DNA from: Alphaproteobacteria bacterium UBA3439
GTDB lineage: Bacteria > Pseudomonadota > Alphaproteobacteria > Puniceispirillales > Puniceispirillaceae
Reading direction: 5' to 3'
DNA: 14,513 bases
NCBI GenBank assembly: GCA_002378605.1
Contig: DFSK01000164.1
Coordinates: 12,774-27,286 of the forward strand
In this document: positions 1 through 9,681 of the stretch, piece by piece
Numbering within the stretch: position 1 is the stretch's first letter
Layout of the letters: each line of letters begins with the position of its first letter
Program-made: the position numbers and the translations under genes
Notes under the pieces: model-generated
The model's input: the letters and a program-made list of their open reading frames with translations, nothing else
Database searches by the model: none
Told to the model about the DNA's origin: nothing

Positions 1-467
1 AGCAATGAGTCATCCATTTCAACCGCCGTTTGATTGGCGTTTGGAATGGTTTCGATTAACCGAATCATATCATAGCCGAAATAGCCAAATAATCCGGCGG
101 CCATTGGCGGCAGGTCGCCGGTATCAGGCATTTCAGATTGGCGCATCAAAGCGCGAAGCGATTCAAGCGGTGCCAGTGGTTCTGGCTGGAAACCAGCGTC
201 ATCAGCCGGTGTGATGTTGATTTCAGCGCGGCCATCACGGCAACGCCAGATCAGATCGGGGGCAAGGCCAATGACAGAAAACCGGCCACGAACTTCGCCG
301 CCTTCGACTGATTCCAGCAAAAAGCAATTGGGCTTTTCGCCAGCCAGCTTTAAATAGGCCGAAACCGGCGTTTGGGTATCAGCAACAAGAACCCGCGAAA
401 CAAGCTGGCGGTTGCCAGCCTGAAATTGCGCCGCAAATTTGTCGAAATTTTCACTGCTAACAAGCAT
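1..467 (-). CDS. trpE: Anthranilate synthase component I, N-terminal part (cut by window edge)
   Basis: Anthranilate synthase component I makes anthranilate from chorismate, using ammonia or glutamine supplied through a TrpG partner; it is the first committed step of tryptophan synthesis in the cytosol. I translated the minus strand from the ATG at 467 and got 155 open codons running off the left edge. Residues 50-53 read LLES, a TrpE element known to take part in tryptophan feedback binding, followed by VEGGEVRGRFSVIGLAPDLI. Near the end the fragment reads GLFGYFGYDMIRLIE, typical of the TrpE N-terminal domain. The catalytic chorismate-binding domain lies outside the window. The start overlaps the ppiD stop by one base (TAATG), with a GGAAG purine stretch about ten bases upstream, so translation is probably coupled to ppiD. 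PabB is an alternative, but the N-terminal domain fits TrpE better. Confidence 0.88.
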   Translation of the reverse strand, partial: MLVSSENFDKFAAQFQAGNRQLVSRVLVADTQTPVSAYLKLAGEKPNCFLLESVEGGEVRGRFSVIGLAPDLIWRCRDGRAEINITPADDAGFQPEPLAPLESLRALMRQSEMPDTGDLPPMAAGLFGYFGYDMIRLIETIPNANQTAVEMDDSL

Positions 468-2326
468 TATTGCTGGCTTCCAACCAACAATTGCTGAACC
501 GGTGCAACATTCAGTTGTAGGTCATGTTTTTCCGACAAGGATAATAACACCATATTCAGCATGTCTTCTTGCAAGGCGTTATTCATGACTTCGATAACGA
601 TTTTGCTGGTCTCGTCAATCTCGGCATCTTTGGCAGCGACAATTTCAATTGTTTTGACAGCGATGGCTTCATTACCGGTCTCGACAATGCTGCTTGCGCC
701 GGTTGCCTGCGAAAAGGCCCTATTGGCAATCAGACCCGCTGCCTGATGGTCAAGGCCAAGGCCGTTGCGGCGGAACGGCTCGCTAATTGTGCCTTTATCG
801 TCATTGGCTTTTGCCGCAGCTTCGGCGCTGGCTTTGGCTTTTTTGATTGCCTGTACCACTTTCCAATCGGCAATGGCGCGGCTTTTCACGTCATTCAGGC
901 TGCGTTCGGTTTGCGGGCTTTGTGAATTGACCCGAACCGCAAAGAACATGTCGTCGCCGCCTTCTTGGATGACGCTGGTCTCATTCACTGCGCTCGTCCA
1001 AATCAGCTCAAGAACGGCGCTATCCTGGATAAGGTCGGCGCCATCGCCATTTACTGGAATGCCATCAATATCGAGGCCGTTGCGGCTAACATTATTGATT
1101 TCGGCAAGCGTGCCGCCAACTTTGGCTGCAGCTTCAGCTAAAGTTGCCCCCGACCCAAGCGCATCTTCAAATTCATTGGCTTTGTCATACAGAATGCCAA
1201 CCGATTTTTCCGCCCGAAGCGCATCGACAATCTTTTCCTTCACATCGTCAAGCTTGGCCGCGCCACCTTCGGTAATCGCGTCAATGACCAAAATATGCTG
1301 GCCAAAGGCTGTCTCAACAGGGCCAGCAGCCGTGCCAGCCACAGTTGCAAAAGCCACATCAGCAAGCGCCGGATCAAGTGCAGATTTTGTCACGACGCCG
1401 AGATCGGTGTCGATTTCTGTCCAATTCAGCATATCGGCAGCGACAGCGGCAAATGCTTCCCCTGCCTTGAGGCGGGAAAGGGCGGTGTCAGCGGTTGCTT
1501 TATCGTCAAAAACCATTTGCCGGATCTGGCGTGTTTCTGGGGTGCTGAACTCGTCGATGCGATTTTCAAATGCGGTTTGAATTTCGGTGTCAGTGATTTC
1601 GATGCTGCTGGCAATTAAATCAGCGGAAATGCTGGCGATCGTTGCACTGCGCAGCTCGGGTGCGTCATAGGCAGATTTGTTTTCGGCAAAATAGGCTGCA
1701 AGCGCGCCTTCGGTCGGTGCTTTGATTGTTTCGGGCATAACCGGAAAGCTGGTCAAACGCACACGGCGACGCTCTAGGTCATAAGCTGCCACGATGCGGG
1801 CGCTGGCTTCATCAAAGCGTGATCCGGCTGCCAAAGCGCCAACCAGCTGTTCACGCATCAAAACGCCATCAACACGCCGCAAATAATCACCTTCAGACAT
1901 GCCAGCATTGGCAAGAGTCTGCATGAACCGGCCTTCAGAAAAATTACCAAGCTCATCCTTGAACGAACCTTCATTGACGATGGCGTCGCGTTGCATGTCG
2001 CGGGTAACGGTCAGGCCAAGCGAACGGTTTTCCGAACGGAACAAAACATCACGCGACATGGCGCCCATGATGTCGTTTAGCAAGCCACCTTGAAGCGCTT
2101 CGCCAACACTGCTGTTTGGCAGATAGTTGCGGCGCGTGCGCTCAAATTCCATTGCAACTTCACGCGGTGATACCGATTCCTCACCAGCCGAAACGGCTTT
2201 ATCGCTACCCCCAATAAGGCCGGTTGTGCCATCACCAATACCCCATAATGCAAAGCCACCTGCCAAAAACAGGAGAAAAAACTTCATGATTGGAGATTTG
2301 GCACCGCTGCGCATCGCCTGTAGCAT
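467..2326 (-). CDS. ppiD: Membrane-anchored periplasmic peptidyl-prolyl isomerase, PpiD/SurA type
   Basis: PpiD-family proteins are folding factors fixed in the inner membrane with a large periplasmic part; they act near the Sec exit on newly exported envelope proteins. From the chosen start the protein has 619 residues, close to the family's usual 600-630. A short basic N-terminus is followed by one hydrophobic segment at about residues 13-31 (MKFFLLFLAGGFALWGIGD). Then comes a SurA-N-like helical region to about residue 240 and a parvulin-like domain at about 263-351, beginning ETRQIRQMVF and ending FGQHILVID. The rest is a helical C-terminal part. Many parvulin domains of this family have little isomerase activity, so the chaperone role is the safer call. 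The frame is open to a TTG at 2377, with an ATG at 2341; I chose the ATG at 2326 because family members usually begin MLxxxRxGxxS just before the anchor. Its ribosome-binding site (CGGA) is weak. Confidence 0.88.
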   Translation of the reverse strand: MLQAMRSGAKSPIMKFFLLFLAGGFALWGIGDGTTGLIGGSDKAVSAGEESVSPREVAMEFERTRRNYLPNSSVGEALQGGLLNDIMGAMSRDVLFRSENRSLGLTVTRDMQRDAIVNEGSFKDELGNFSEGRFMQTLANAGMSEGDYLRRVDGVLMREQLVGALAAGSRFDEASARIVAAYDLERRRVRLTSFPVMPETIKAPTEGALAAYFAENKSAYDAPELRSATIASISADLIASSIEITDTEIQTAFENRIDEFSTPETRQIRQMVFDDKATADTALSRLKAGEAFAAVAADMLNWTEIDTDLGVVTKSALDPALADVAFATVAGTAAGPVETAFGQHILVIDAITEGGAAKLDDVKEKIVDALRAEKSVGILYDKANEFEDALGSGATLAEAAAKVGGTLAEINNVSRNGLDIDGIPVNGDGADLIQDSAVLELIWTSAVNETSVIQEGGDDMFFAVRVNSQSPQTERSLNDVKSRAIADWKVVQAIKKAKASAEAAAKANDDKGTISEPFRRNGLGLDHQAAGLIANRAFSQATGASSIVETGNEAIAVKTIEIVAAKDAEIDETSKIVIEVMNNALQEDMLNMVLLSLSEKHDLQLNVAPVQQLLVGSQQ

Positions 2327-2382
2327 TTTTCCGTCGTCCATTTCTTTGTTGGTCAGGCGGTTTCGCCCGAAGATCAAAATCT

Positions 2383-2411
2383 GTCATATTGGTAATAAAG
2401 ATTGCCGACAA
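2383..2411 (-). promoter_or_regulatory. Candidate sigma-70-like promoter for ppiD-trpE
   Basis: On the minus strand TTGTCG (2406-2411) is followed after 17 bases by TATGAC (2383-2388). Each hexamer matches four of six consensus positions and the spacing is ideal. Transcription would begin near 2376, leaving about 50 bases of leader before the ATG at 2326. This argues against the in-frame TTG at 2377 as the start. Hexamer matching alone gives false hits, so this is a candidate only. Confidence 0.35.
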
Positions 2412-2551
2412 GGGGGGCAACTTCAATATCGGAAAATAATGAGTTTCTGGGCGAAAAAGCAGGGTTTTTTGCCTAAATTGCCAAAAGGCGGTGATCAGAA
2501 GGCTGGCATGATGACGTTCTTGCGGGTAATGTTGCGCCATCTGAAATCGAT

Positions 2552-2577
2552 TAAAGAGCGTCTTGAGGTTCTCTTTA
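2552..2577. repeat. Inverted repeat upstream of tpiA
   Basis: TAAAGAG (2552-2558) and CTCTTTA (2571-2577) form a perfect 7-base inverted repeat with a 12-base centre, ending 35 bases before the tpiA start. It could be an operator half-site pair or a leader hairpin. No T-run follows, so it is not a typical terminator. The rest of the divergent ppiD-tpiA spacer (2327-2612) holds the ppiD promoter candidate and no recognisable gene; I found no convincing tpiA promoter in it. Confidence 0.35.
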
Positions 2578-2612
2578 GCATTACATCTGCCAATGATAGC
2601 GGGATTTAACCA

Positions 2613-3380
2613 ATGATTATTGCTGGAAATTGGAAAATGAACCCACCGTTAGATGTGGCTGGCCAGCTTGCCAATGCATTGAGCGCGCGCAGCTTTGAGC
2701 CTGTTGCGCGCATCCTGTTTGCGCCGCATCCTTATTTGGTGCCAATGTCGGTTCGGCTTGGGGGAAGCGATGTCCGGCTTGGCGGTCAAGATTGCCATCA
2801 AAATCTGTCGGGGGCGCATACGGGGGATGTATCGGCGGCGATGCTCCGCGATTGTGGCGCGTCTGTGGTGCTTTTGGGCCATTCGGAACGCCGCGCTACT
2901 CATGGTGAGACAAGCGCTTTAGTCGCGGCAAAGGCGGCACAGGCATTGGCGCATGATCTTGATGTGATGATCTGTCTTGGTGAAACTTTGGCCGAACGCC
3001 GTGCCGGACTGGCTGAACAGATTGTCATTGATCAATTGCATGCGTCATTGCCAGCAAATCTGCCACATGGTGAAAATGGCCTTCATGGCAGGGTGATGAT
3101 TGCCTATGAGCCGGTCTGGGCGATTGGCACGGGCGAAGTGGCATCTGTTGACGATATTGCGGCGATGCATCAGGCCATTGCCAGTGAATTGCCGAAAAGC
3201 CAGAACGGCCATATGGCGCCGCTACCCATTCTTTATGGTGGGTCAGTGAATGCCGATAATGCGGACGCGATTTTTGCCGTTGATCATGTTGGCGGGGCGC
3301 TTGTTGGCGGTGCCAGCCTTGATGCAGCGGCGTTTGACTCGATTTGCGATTCGGCCGTTTTACAAATGTCGAAATCCTAA
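2613..3380 (+). CDS. tpiA: Triose-phosphate isomerase
   Basis: This cytosolic TIM-barrel enzyme interconverts dihydroxyacetone phosphate and glyceraldehyde 3-phosphate in glycolysis and gluconeogenesis. The 255-residue protein has the family's usual length. It opens with GNWKMN (residues 5-10, catalytic Lys8), has LGHSERR with the electrophilic His90, and YEPVWAIGTG with the catalytic base Glu166. The phosphate-binding GGS (209-211) in YGGSVN and the GGALVGGASL strand follow near the end. All catalytic residues are present, so the enzyme should be active. The start gives the canonical short lead (MII) into the first strand; a GGGA sits about nine bases upstream. It is the first gene of the rightward run and is divergent from ppiD. 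The 122-base gap to secG contains a separate promoter, so secG need not depend on tpiA transcription. Confidence 0.97.
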   Translation: MIIAGNWKMNPPLDVAGQLANALSARSFEPVARILFAPHPYLVPMSVRLGGSDVRLGGQDCHQNLSGAHTGDVSAAMLRDCGASVVLLGHSERRATHGETSALVAAKAAQALAHDLDVMICLGETLAERRAGLAEQIVIDQLHASLPANLPHGENGLHGRVMIAYEPVWAIGTGEVASVDDIAAMHQAIASELPKSQNGHMAPLPILYGGSVNADNADAIFAVDHVGGALVGGASLDAAAFDSICDSAVLQMSKS

Positions 3381-3436
3381 GTTTTCGAAAAAAATTGCCT
3401 GATCATCTGCCAAAGCTGCCTTTTGCGGCATTTTGG

Positions 3437-3465
3437 TTGAAAAACAGTCCAAGAAACCATATAAG
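3437..3465 (+). promoter_or_regulatory. Sigma-70-like promoter for secG
   Basis: TTGAAA (3437-3442) and TATAAG (3460-3465) are separated by exactly 17 bases, each matching five of six consensus positions. Transcription would start near 3472, about 30 bases before the secG ATG at 3503. This is the best promoter-like match I found in the window. Whether it also drives pyrG depends on read-through of the secG-pyrG gap. Confidence 0.6.
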
Positions 3466-3502
3466 CGGCGCAACAACCTTATTTGCAGGAAAATAAAAGA
3501 TC

Positions 3503-3817
3503 ATGGAAACGCTGGTTCTGACCATTCACATTCTGATCGCCCTTGGGCTGGTCATTACAGTTTTGCTGCAACGTAGTGAAGGCGGCGGTCTTGGTATCGG
3601 CGGCGGCGGCGGTGGCGGCGGCGGCTTTATGACAGCACGCGGAACAGCGAATCTGTTAACCCGTATGACAACGATTCTGGCGGTTGGCTTTTTCACCACA
3701 ACGGTCACTCTTGCGATCATGGCTGGCGCTGGCAAGGCGCCGGTTTCGATTGTTGAAGATGTGATCAAAGAAGCCCCTGTCAAGTCATCTGGGCCGATCG
3801 TGCCAACAGGACAATAG
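3503..3817 (+). CDS. secG: Protein translocase subunit SecG
   Basis: SecG is the small accessory subunit of the SecYEG channel in the inner membrane and helps SecA-driven export. The 104-residue protein shows the SecG plan: a first membrane segment at about residues 4-22 (ending VLLQRSEGGGLG), a cytosolic loop, and a second membrane segment at about 55-75. The LLQRSEGGGLG motif and the following GTANLLTR are typical of the family. The loop holds nine consecutive glycines (residues 33-41). The last 25 residues are a polar tail rich in Val, Pro and Lys. An AGGA lies 12 bases before the ATG, somewhat far. A promoter candidate lies directly upstream. The next gene, pyrG, begins 110 bases downstream. 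Confidence 0.95.
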   Translation: METLVLTIHILIALGLVITVLLQRSEGGGLGIGGGGGGGGGFMTARGTANLLTRMTTILAVGFFTTTVTLAIMAGAGKAPVSIVEDVIKEAPVKSSGPIVPTGQ

Positions 3818-3852
3818 TCGAAGGCCGGAATTTGGCTTTTTGTCAATCCTAA

Positions 3853-5556
<1,704 letters not shown>

Positions 5557-5674
5557 CCCGTGCCTCGGCGTGACTATGCCTGTGTCGGAATGGGGCTGAG
5601 TTGAATTAGGCCTGCGTTTACACATGATGCGAGGCTGGCTTTGACCGCCTTGCCGTGATTGGGGAGATGATGTC

Positions 5675-6493
5675 ATGCAGATTGTAACCATTGGAAATGT
5701 GCAATGCGGCGGTGATTCGCCTTTGCTGCTAATCGCTGGTCCCTGTCAGATTGAAGGGCTGGATCATGCGCTGTCTTGCGCGGAATCCCTTGCCAAAATG
5801 GCCGCAGATGCCGGTATGGGCTTTGTTTATAAATCATCTTATGACAAGGCAAACCGTACATCGGCTGGCGCTGAACGCGGCGTTGGCATGGATGAAGGGC
5901 TGGATGTTCTGGCCAAGGTGAAAGCCCAGATTGGCGTTCCGGTGCTAAGCGATGTGCATCTTCCCGATCAATGTGCTGCGGCTGCCGAGGTACTTGATAT
6001 CATTCAGATTCCTGCCTTTTTATGCCGCCAAACCGATTTATTGGTTGCGGCGGCAAAAACCGGTCGGGTGATCAATGTCAAAAAGGGCCAGTTTCTGGCC
6101 CCTTGGGATATGAAACATGTTGCTGAAAAGGTCACCAATGCTGGCAATCAAAACCTGTTATTGACCGAACGTGGCACGTCATTTGGCTATAACACGCTTG
6201 TATCTGATATGCGGTCGCTGCCAACGATGGCGGCCTTTGGGCATCCGGTGATTTTTGATGCAACACATTCGGTGCAGCAACCGGGTGGTCTTGGTGGCAG
6301 TTCTGGCGGCCAACGTGAATTTGTGCCGGTTTTGGCGCGTGCAGCGGTTGCCGTTGGCGTACAGGGATTGTTTATGGAGTCACATGAAAACCCTGAGCAG
6401 GCGCCGTCTGATGGGCCGAATATGGTGCCGTTATCCGAAATGCCAACGGTGCTTGCCAAATTGATGCAGATTGATCAGGCGCGCCGCAGCTAA
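5675..6493 (+). CDS. kdsA: 3-deoxy-D-manno-octulosonate 8-phosphate synthase, metal-dependent type
   Basis: KdsA condenses phosphoenolpyruvate with arabinose 5-phosphate to make KDO 8-phosphate, precursor of the KDO sugars joining lipid A to the core of lipopolysaccharide. The 272-residue barrel protein has the family's usual length. It shows AGPCQIE at 21-27, [11 protein letters not shown] at 53-63, [10 protein letters not shown] at 195-204 and [16 protein letters not shown] at 234-249. Cys24, His198, Glu235 and Asp246 match the four metal ligands known from the metal-dependent class (Aquifex type); the E. coli type has Asn in place of the Cys. I therefore infer a divalent-metal enzyme. A GGGGAGA lies just before the ATG. 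It sits between pyrG and eno, and the neighbouring enolase makes its substrate phosphoenolpyruvate. The gene implies an LPS-bearing Gram-negative cell. Confidence 0.96.
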   Translation: MQIVTIGNVQCGGDSPLLLIAGPCQIEGLDHALSCAESLAKMAADAGMGFVYKSSYDKANRTSAGAERGVGMDEGLDVLAKVKAQIGVPVLSDVHLPDQCAAAAEVLDIIQIPAFLCRQTDLLVAAAKTGRVINVKKGQFLAPWDMKHVAEKVTNAGNQNLLLTERGTSFGYNTLVSDMRSLPTMAAFGHPVIFDATHSVQQPGGLGGSSGGQREFVPVLARAAVAVGVQGLFMESHENPEQAPSDGPNMVPLSEMPTVLAKLMQIDQARRS

Positions 6494-6570
6494 TAAGGCA
6501 AAATCGACGCCGCAAGATCAGTTGCGCTAACAGGCTATTTTCGCTACACAATGGTCATCTCAACATCTGA

Positions 6571-7869
<1,299 letters not shown>

Positions 7870-7897
7870 GCTGCCCATTCTTAAAAAACCAAGGAAA

Positions 7898-7952
7898 CAC
7901 CGCGATTCGCTTTTTTCTTGACGCGGTGAATCAGCTCTGATTCACTGGTTTT
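7898..7952 (+). terminator. Overlapping inverted repeats after eno; possible weak terminator or operator
   Basis: Two perfect inverted repeats share bases. CACCGCG (7898-7904) pairs with CGCGGTG (7922-7928) across a 17-base centre. GTGAATCAG (7926-7934) pairs with CTGATTCAC (7937-7945) across 2 bases; the second stem extends by one G-T and one C-G pair and is followed by TGGTTTTG. GTG at 7926-7928 belongs to both, so only one full hairpin can form at a time. The second could be a weak rho-independent terminator for eno. A TTGACG -35-like hexamer (7918-7923) lies inside the first repeat, so an operator over an ftsB promoter is another reading, though no good -10 follows. Confidence 0.45.
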
Positions 7953-7966
7953 GTGATCAACCATGA

Positions 7967-7978
7967 GGATGATCATCC
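7967..7978. repeat. 12-base perfect palindrome upstream of ftsB
   Basis: GGATGATCATCC is identical to its reverse complement and ends 29 bases before the ftsB start. Its core TGATCA (7970-7975) also occurs at 7954-7959, centre to centre 16 bases away. This would fit a dimeric regulator site, but no known regulator is recognised. Confidence 0.3.
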
Positions 7979-8007
7979 ACAGACGCTGATTTAAAGGGGC
8001 GGGGTTC

Positions 8008-8328
8008 ATGTATGTAATGCGAAAAACATTGGCGTTTGCGGGTAGCTTCTTTCTGCTTGGGACGATGATTGTTTTTTTCGGGGTTCATACAGTGGCTGGT
8101 GAGCGCGGCATGTTGGCTCGCCCGCAGCTAGAGCGCAAAATCATGCTTGCCGAAGAGCAGCTTGCCTTGCTTGAAAAACATCAGAAATTTTTAGATCACC
8201 GCATCGGCTTGATGCATAAAGGCAGTATTGACGCCGATATCCTTGCTGAGACGGCGCGTGCCGAGCTGGGGCTTTATGCGCCAAATGATGTGATTGTTTC
8301 AATTGATCTGTCAGATTTGAAATTTTAA
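8008..8328 (+). CDS. ftsB: Septum formation initiator, FtsB/DivIC family
   Basis: FtsB/DivIC proteins are small bitopic membrane proteins that join FtsL and FtsQ at the division site and help switch on septal wall synthesis. The 106-residue protein has the family plan: short basic N-terminus, one membrane segment at about residues 8-27, then a likely coiled coil at about 40-65 (LERKIMLAEEQLALLEKHQKF). The C-terminal part contains DADILAETARAELGLYAPND, matching the conserved family pattern of a D-L-E-AR-LG-P order. Sequence similarity in this family is low, so the call rests on topology, that C-terminal pattern, size and position between eno and pdhA, where this gene is usual in Alphaproteobacteria. 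A strong GGGGCGGGG purine stretch precedes the ATG at 8008; the ATG at 8017 is a less likely start. Confidence 0.87.
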   Translation: MYVMRKTLAFAGSFFLLGTMIVFFGVHTVAGERGMLARPQLERKIMLAEEQLALLEKHQKFLDHRIGLMHKGSIDADILAETARAELGLYAPNDVIVSIDLSDLKF

Positions 8329-8508
8329 TATCACAAGTGACACATGGCAAGTTAACTCAATTTCAGTTTATACTTAAAAAATTCAATAAAAACAGAATAA
8401 TAAAATTGTTGCATAAATACAAAATTCGCTGAATTCTCGTTCTGTGATCATGTCACGCGGGCTGTCTGCCTTGCGTAGCTGGCGCATCAGTCGGGGATTT
8501 TGGTGAAT

Positions 8509-8601
8509 ATGGCAGCATCGTCTGTGTTTCCCAAAAAATTTCCGGTTCAAACAGGCCACGGACGGGCTGGCGATAAAAAGCTGTCTGCCGCGGTCAAATA
8601 A
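8509..8601 (+). CDS. Possible 30-codon leader ORF upstream of pdhA
   Basis: An ATG at 8509 opens a 30-codon frame ending with TAA at 8599-8601. A GGTGA lies two bases before the ATG and a GGGGA ten bases before it. The predicted peptide is basic, with MAASSVFPKKFPVQTGHGRA as its first 20 residues, and resembles nothing I know. The stop codon overlaps the start of the pdhA ribosome-binding site (8600-8606), the geometry expected for translational coupling. Frames of this length arise by chance, so this is a weak candidate. Confidence 0.2.
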   Translation: MAASSVFPKKFPVQTGHGRAGDKKLSAAVK

Positions 8602-8606
8602 GGTGG
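8600..8606 (+). promoter_or_regulatory. Ribosome-binding site fixing the pdhA start
   Basis: AAGGTGG lies five bases before the ATG at 8612. The frame is open upstream to a GTG at 8603, but that codon falls inside this motif and has no site of its own. ATG 8612 is therefore preferred. Confidence 0.7.
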
Positions 8607-8611
8607 AACAA

Positions 8612-9679
8612 ATGACCGCGAAAGCAGAAACCAAGCGCAAACGTGGCCCGGGGCGGCCGCCAAAAACAGTCGTATCAGGCGTGAATGACATGCCGCCAAC
8701 CGAAGATCTGGTTGCCATGTATAAAGACATGCTGCTGATCCGCCGGTTTGAAGAAAAGGCCGGCCAGCTTTATGGCATGGGTCAAATTGGTGGGTTTTGT
8801 CATCTCTATATCGGCCAAGAAGCCGTTGTTGTTGGGCTGCAGTCAGCCTCAAAGCCGGGTGACACTGTTGTTACATCATATCGCGACCATGGTCATATGC
8901 TGGCTTGCGGGATGGATGCTGATGGTGTGATGGCCGAATTGACCGGCCGTGAAGGCGGTTATTCGCGCGGCAAGGGCGGTTCGATGCATATGTTTAGCCG
9001 CGAAAAGAATTTCTTTGGCGGTCACGGTATTGTTGGAGCGCAGGTGCCAATCGGTGTTGGGCTTGCTTTTTCCCATAAATATAAAAACGAACCGAATGTC
9101 TGTATGACCTATCTTGGCGATGGCGCGGTCAATCAGGGCCAGGTTTATGAAAGCTTTAATATGGCGGCACTTTGGAGCCTTCCTGTCGTGTTTGTTATTG
9201 AAAATAACCAATATGGTATGGGAACCAAAGTCACGCGTGCCGCCGCTGGTCGGGCGCTTGCCGATCGTGGCATGGCCTATGGGATCCCTGGCAAACAGGT
9301 CGATGGTATGGATGTGCTGGCGGTTCGCACTGCCGCGCTTGAGGCGTTGGCGCATTGCCGTGACGGGAATGGGCCTTATATCCTTGAAATGAAAACCTAT
9401 CGCTATCGCGGTCATTCAATGTCTGACCCGGCAAAATACCGTACCCGCGAAGAGGTCGATGCAATGCGCAAGCAGCATGATCCGATTGACCAGATACGTG
9501 ATCTTTTGAAAAACCAGCATGTTGACGATGCACGGCTGAAGGAAATTGACTCCGACGTTAAGGCAACCGTAACCAAAGCCACTGAATTTGCCCAAACCAG
9601 CCCTGAGCCAGATCCATCTGAGCTTTTTACCGATATTCTGTTGCCGCTGACCGACAACAAACTTGTTGCAAAGGTGTAA
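8612..9679 (+). CDS. pdhA: Pyruvate dehydrogenase E1 component, alpha subunit
   Basis: With PdhB this subunit forms the heterotetrameric E1, which decarboxylates pyruvate on thiamine diphosphate and passes the acetyl group to lipoyl arms. The protein has 355 residues, usual for bacterial E1-alpha. After a basic tail the E1 domain begins near residue 30 ([20 protein letters not shown]), continues with [16 protein letters not shown], and carries the thiamine diphosphate motif from GDG (169-171) to NN (198-199). [11 protein letters not shown] at 263-273 and [10 protein letters not shown] at 278-286 are typical of the family. Residues 8-18 read [11 protein letters not shown], which resembles an AT-hook; basic tails are common in alphaproteobacterial PdhA, but this GRP core with flanking basic residues is more specific. 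The stop is two bases before pdhB, so the two are co-transcribed. A branched-chain 2-oxoacid E1 is unlikely given the pdhABC-lpd context. Confidence 0.96.
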   Translation: MTAKAETKRKRGPGRPPKTVVSGVNDMPPTEDLVAMYKDMLLIRRFEEKAGQLYGMGQIGGFCHLYIGQEAVVVGLQSASKPGDTVVTSYRDHGHMLACGMDADGVMAELTGREGGYSRGKGGSMHMFSREKNFFGGHGIVGAQVPIGVGLAFSHKYKNEPNVCMTYLGDGAVNQGQVYESFNMAALWSLPVVFVIENNQYGMGTKVTRAAAGRALADRGMAYGIPGKQVDGMDVLAVRTAALEALAHCRDGNGPYILEMKTYRYRGHSMSDPAKYRTREEVDAMRKQHDPIDQIRDLLKNQHVDDARLKEIDSDVKATVTKATEFAQTSPEPDPSELFTDILLPLTDNKLVAKV

Positions 9680-9681
9680 TC

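Larger units (their letters stand above)
8329..8611 (+). promoter_or_regulatory. Spacer upstream of the pyruvate dehydrogenase genes, with AT-rich block
   Basis: This 283-base gap between ftsB and pdhA begins with the small palindromic TCACAAGTGA (8331-8340). A block at 8365-8426 has 53 A/T among 62 bases, including the -10-like TATACT (8369-8374); a good -35 is not present at proper spacing. The second half returns to normal composition and contains a possible 30-codon leader ORF (8509-8601). The region most likely carries the promoter of the pdh genes, but I could not fix its position. Confidence 0.4.

Noticed and set aside
765..1580. 271-codon open frame on the plus strand opposite ppiD
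   Set aside because: It lies wholly within ppiD, is rich in Ser and Ala as expected from antisense reading, and shows no family motif.
2327..2377. Upstream in-frame starts for ppiD at TTG 2377 and ATG 2341
   Set aside because: They add residues before the usual MLxxxRxG beginning, and the promoter candidate would place the transcript start almost on the TTG.
3412..3435. Hairpin between tpiA and secG as a terminator
   Set aside because: GCTGC/GCGGC gives five pairs including a G-T wobble and only ATTTT after it; not convincing.
3822..3842. Hairpin with T-run between secG and pyrG as a terminator
   Set aside because: The stem (AAG-CC with GG-CTT) needs a bulged base and has only five pairs, so it is too weak to call despite the five T bases after it.
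3526..3846. Proline-rich minus-strand frame opposite secG
   Set aside because: The proline run is simply the reverse reading of the glycine codons in secG.
7963..7989. 8-codon ORF before ftsB (ATG at 7963) as a leader peptide
   Set aside because: Too short to judge, without a clear ribosome-binding site, and explained by the palindrome that it contains.
8876..9415. 179-codon open frame on the minus strand opposite pdhA
   Set aside because: An antisense shadow of pdhA with no motif and no supporting start signal.
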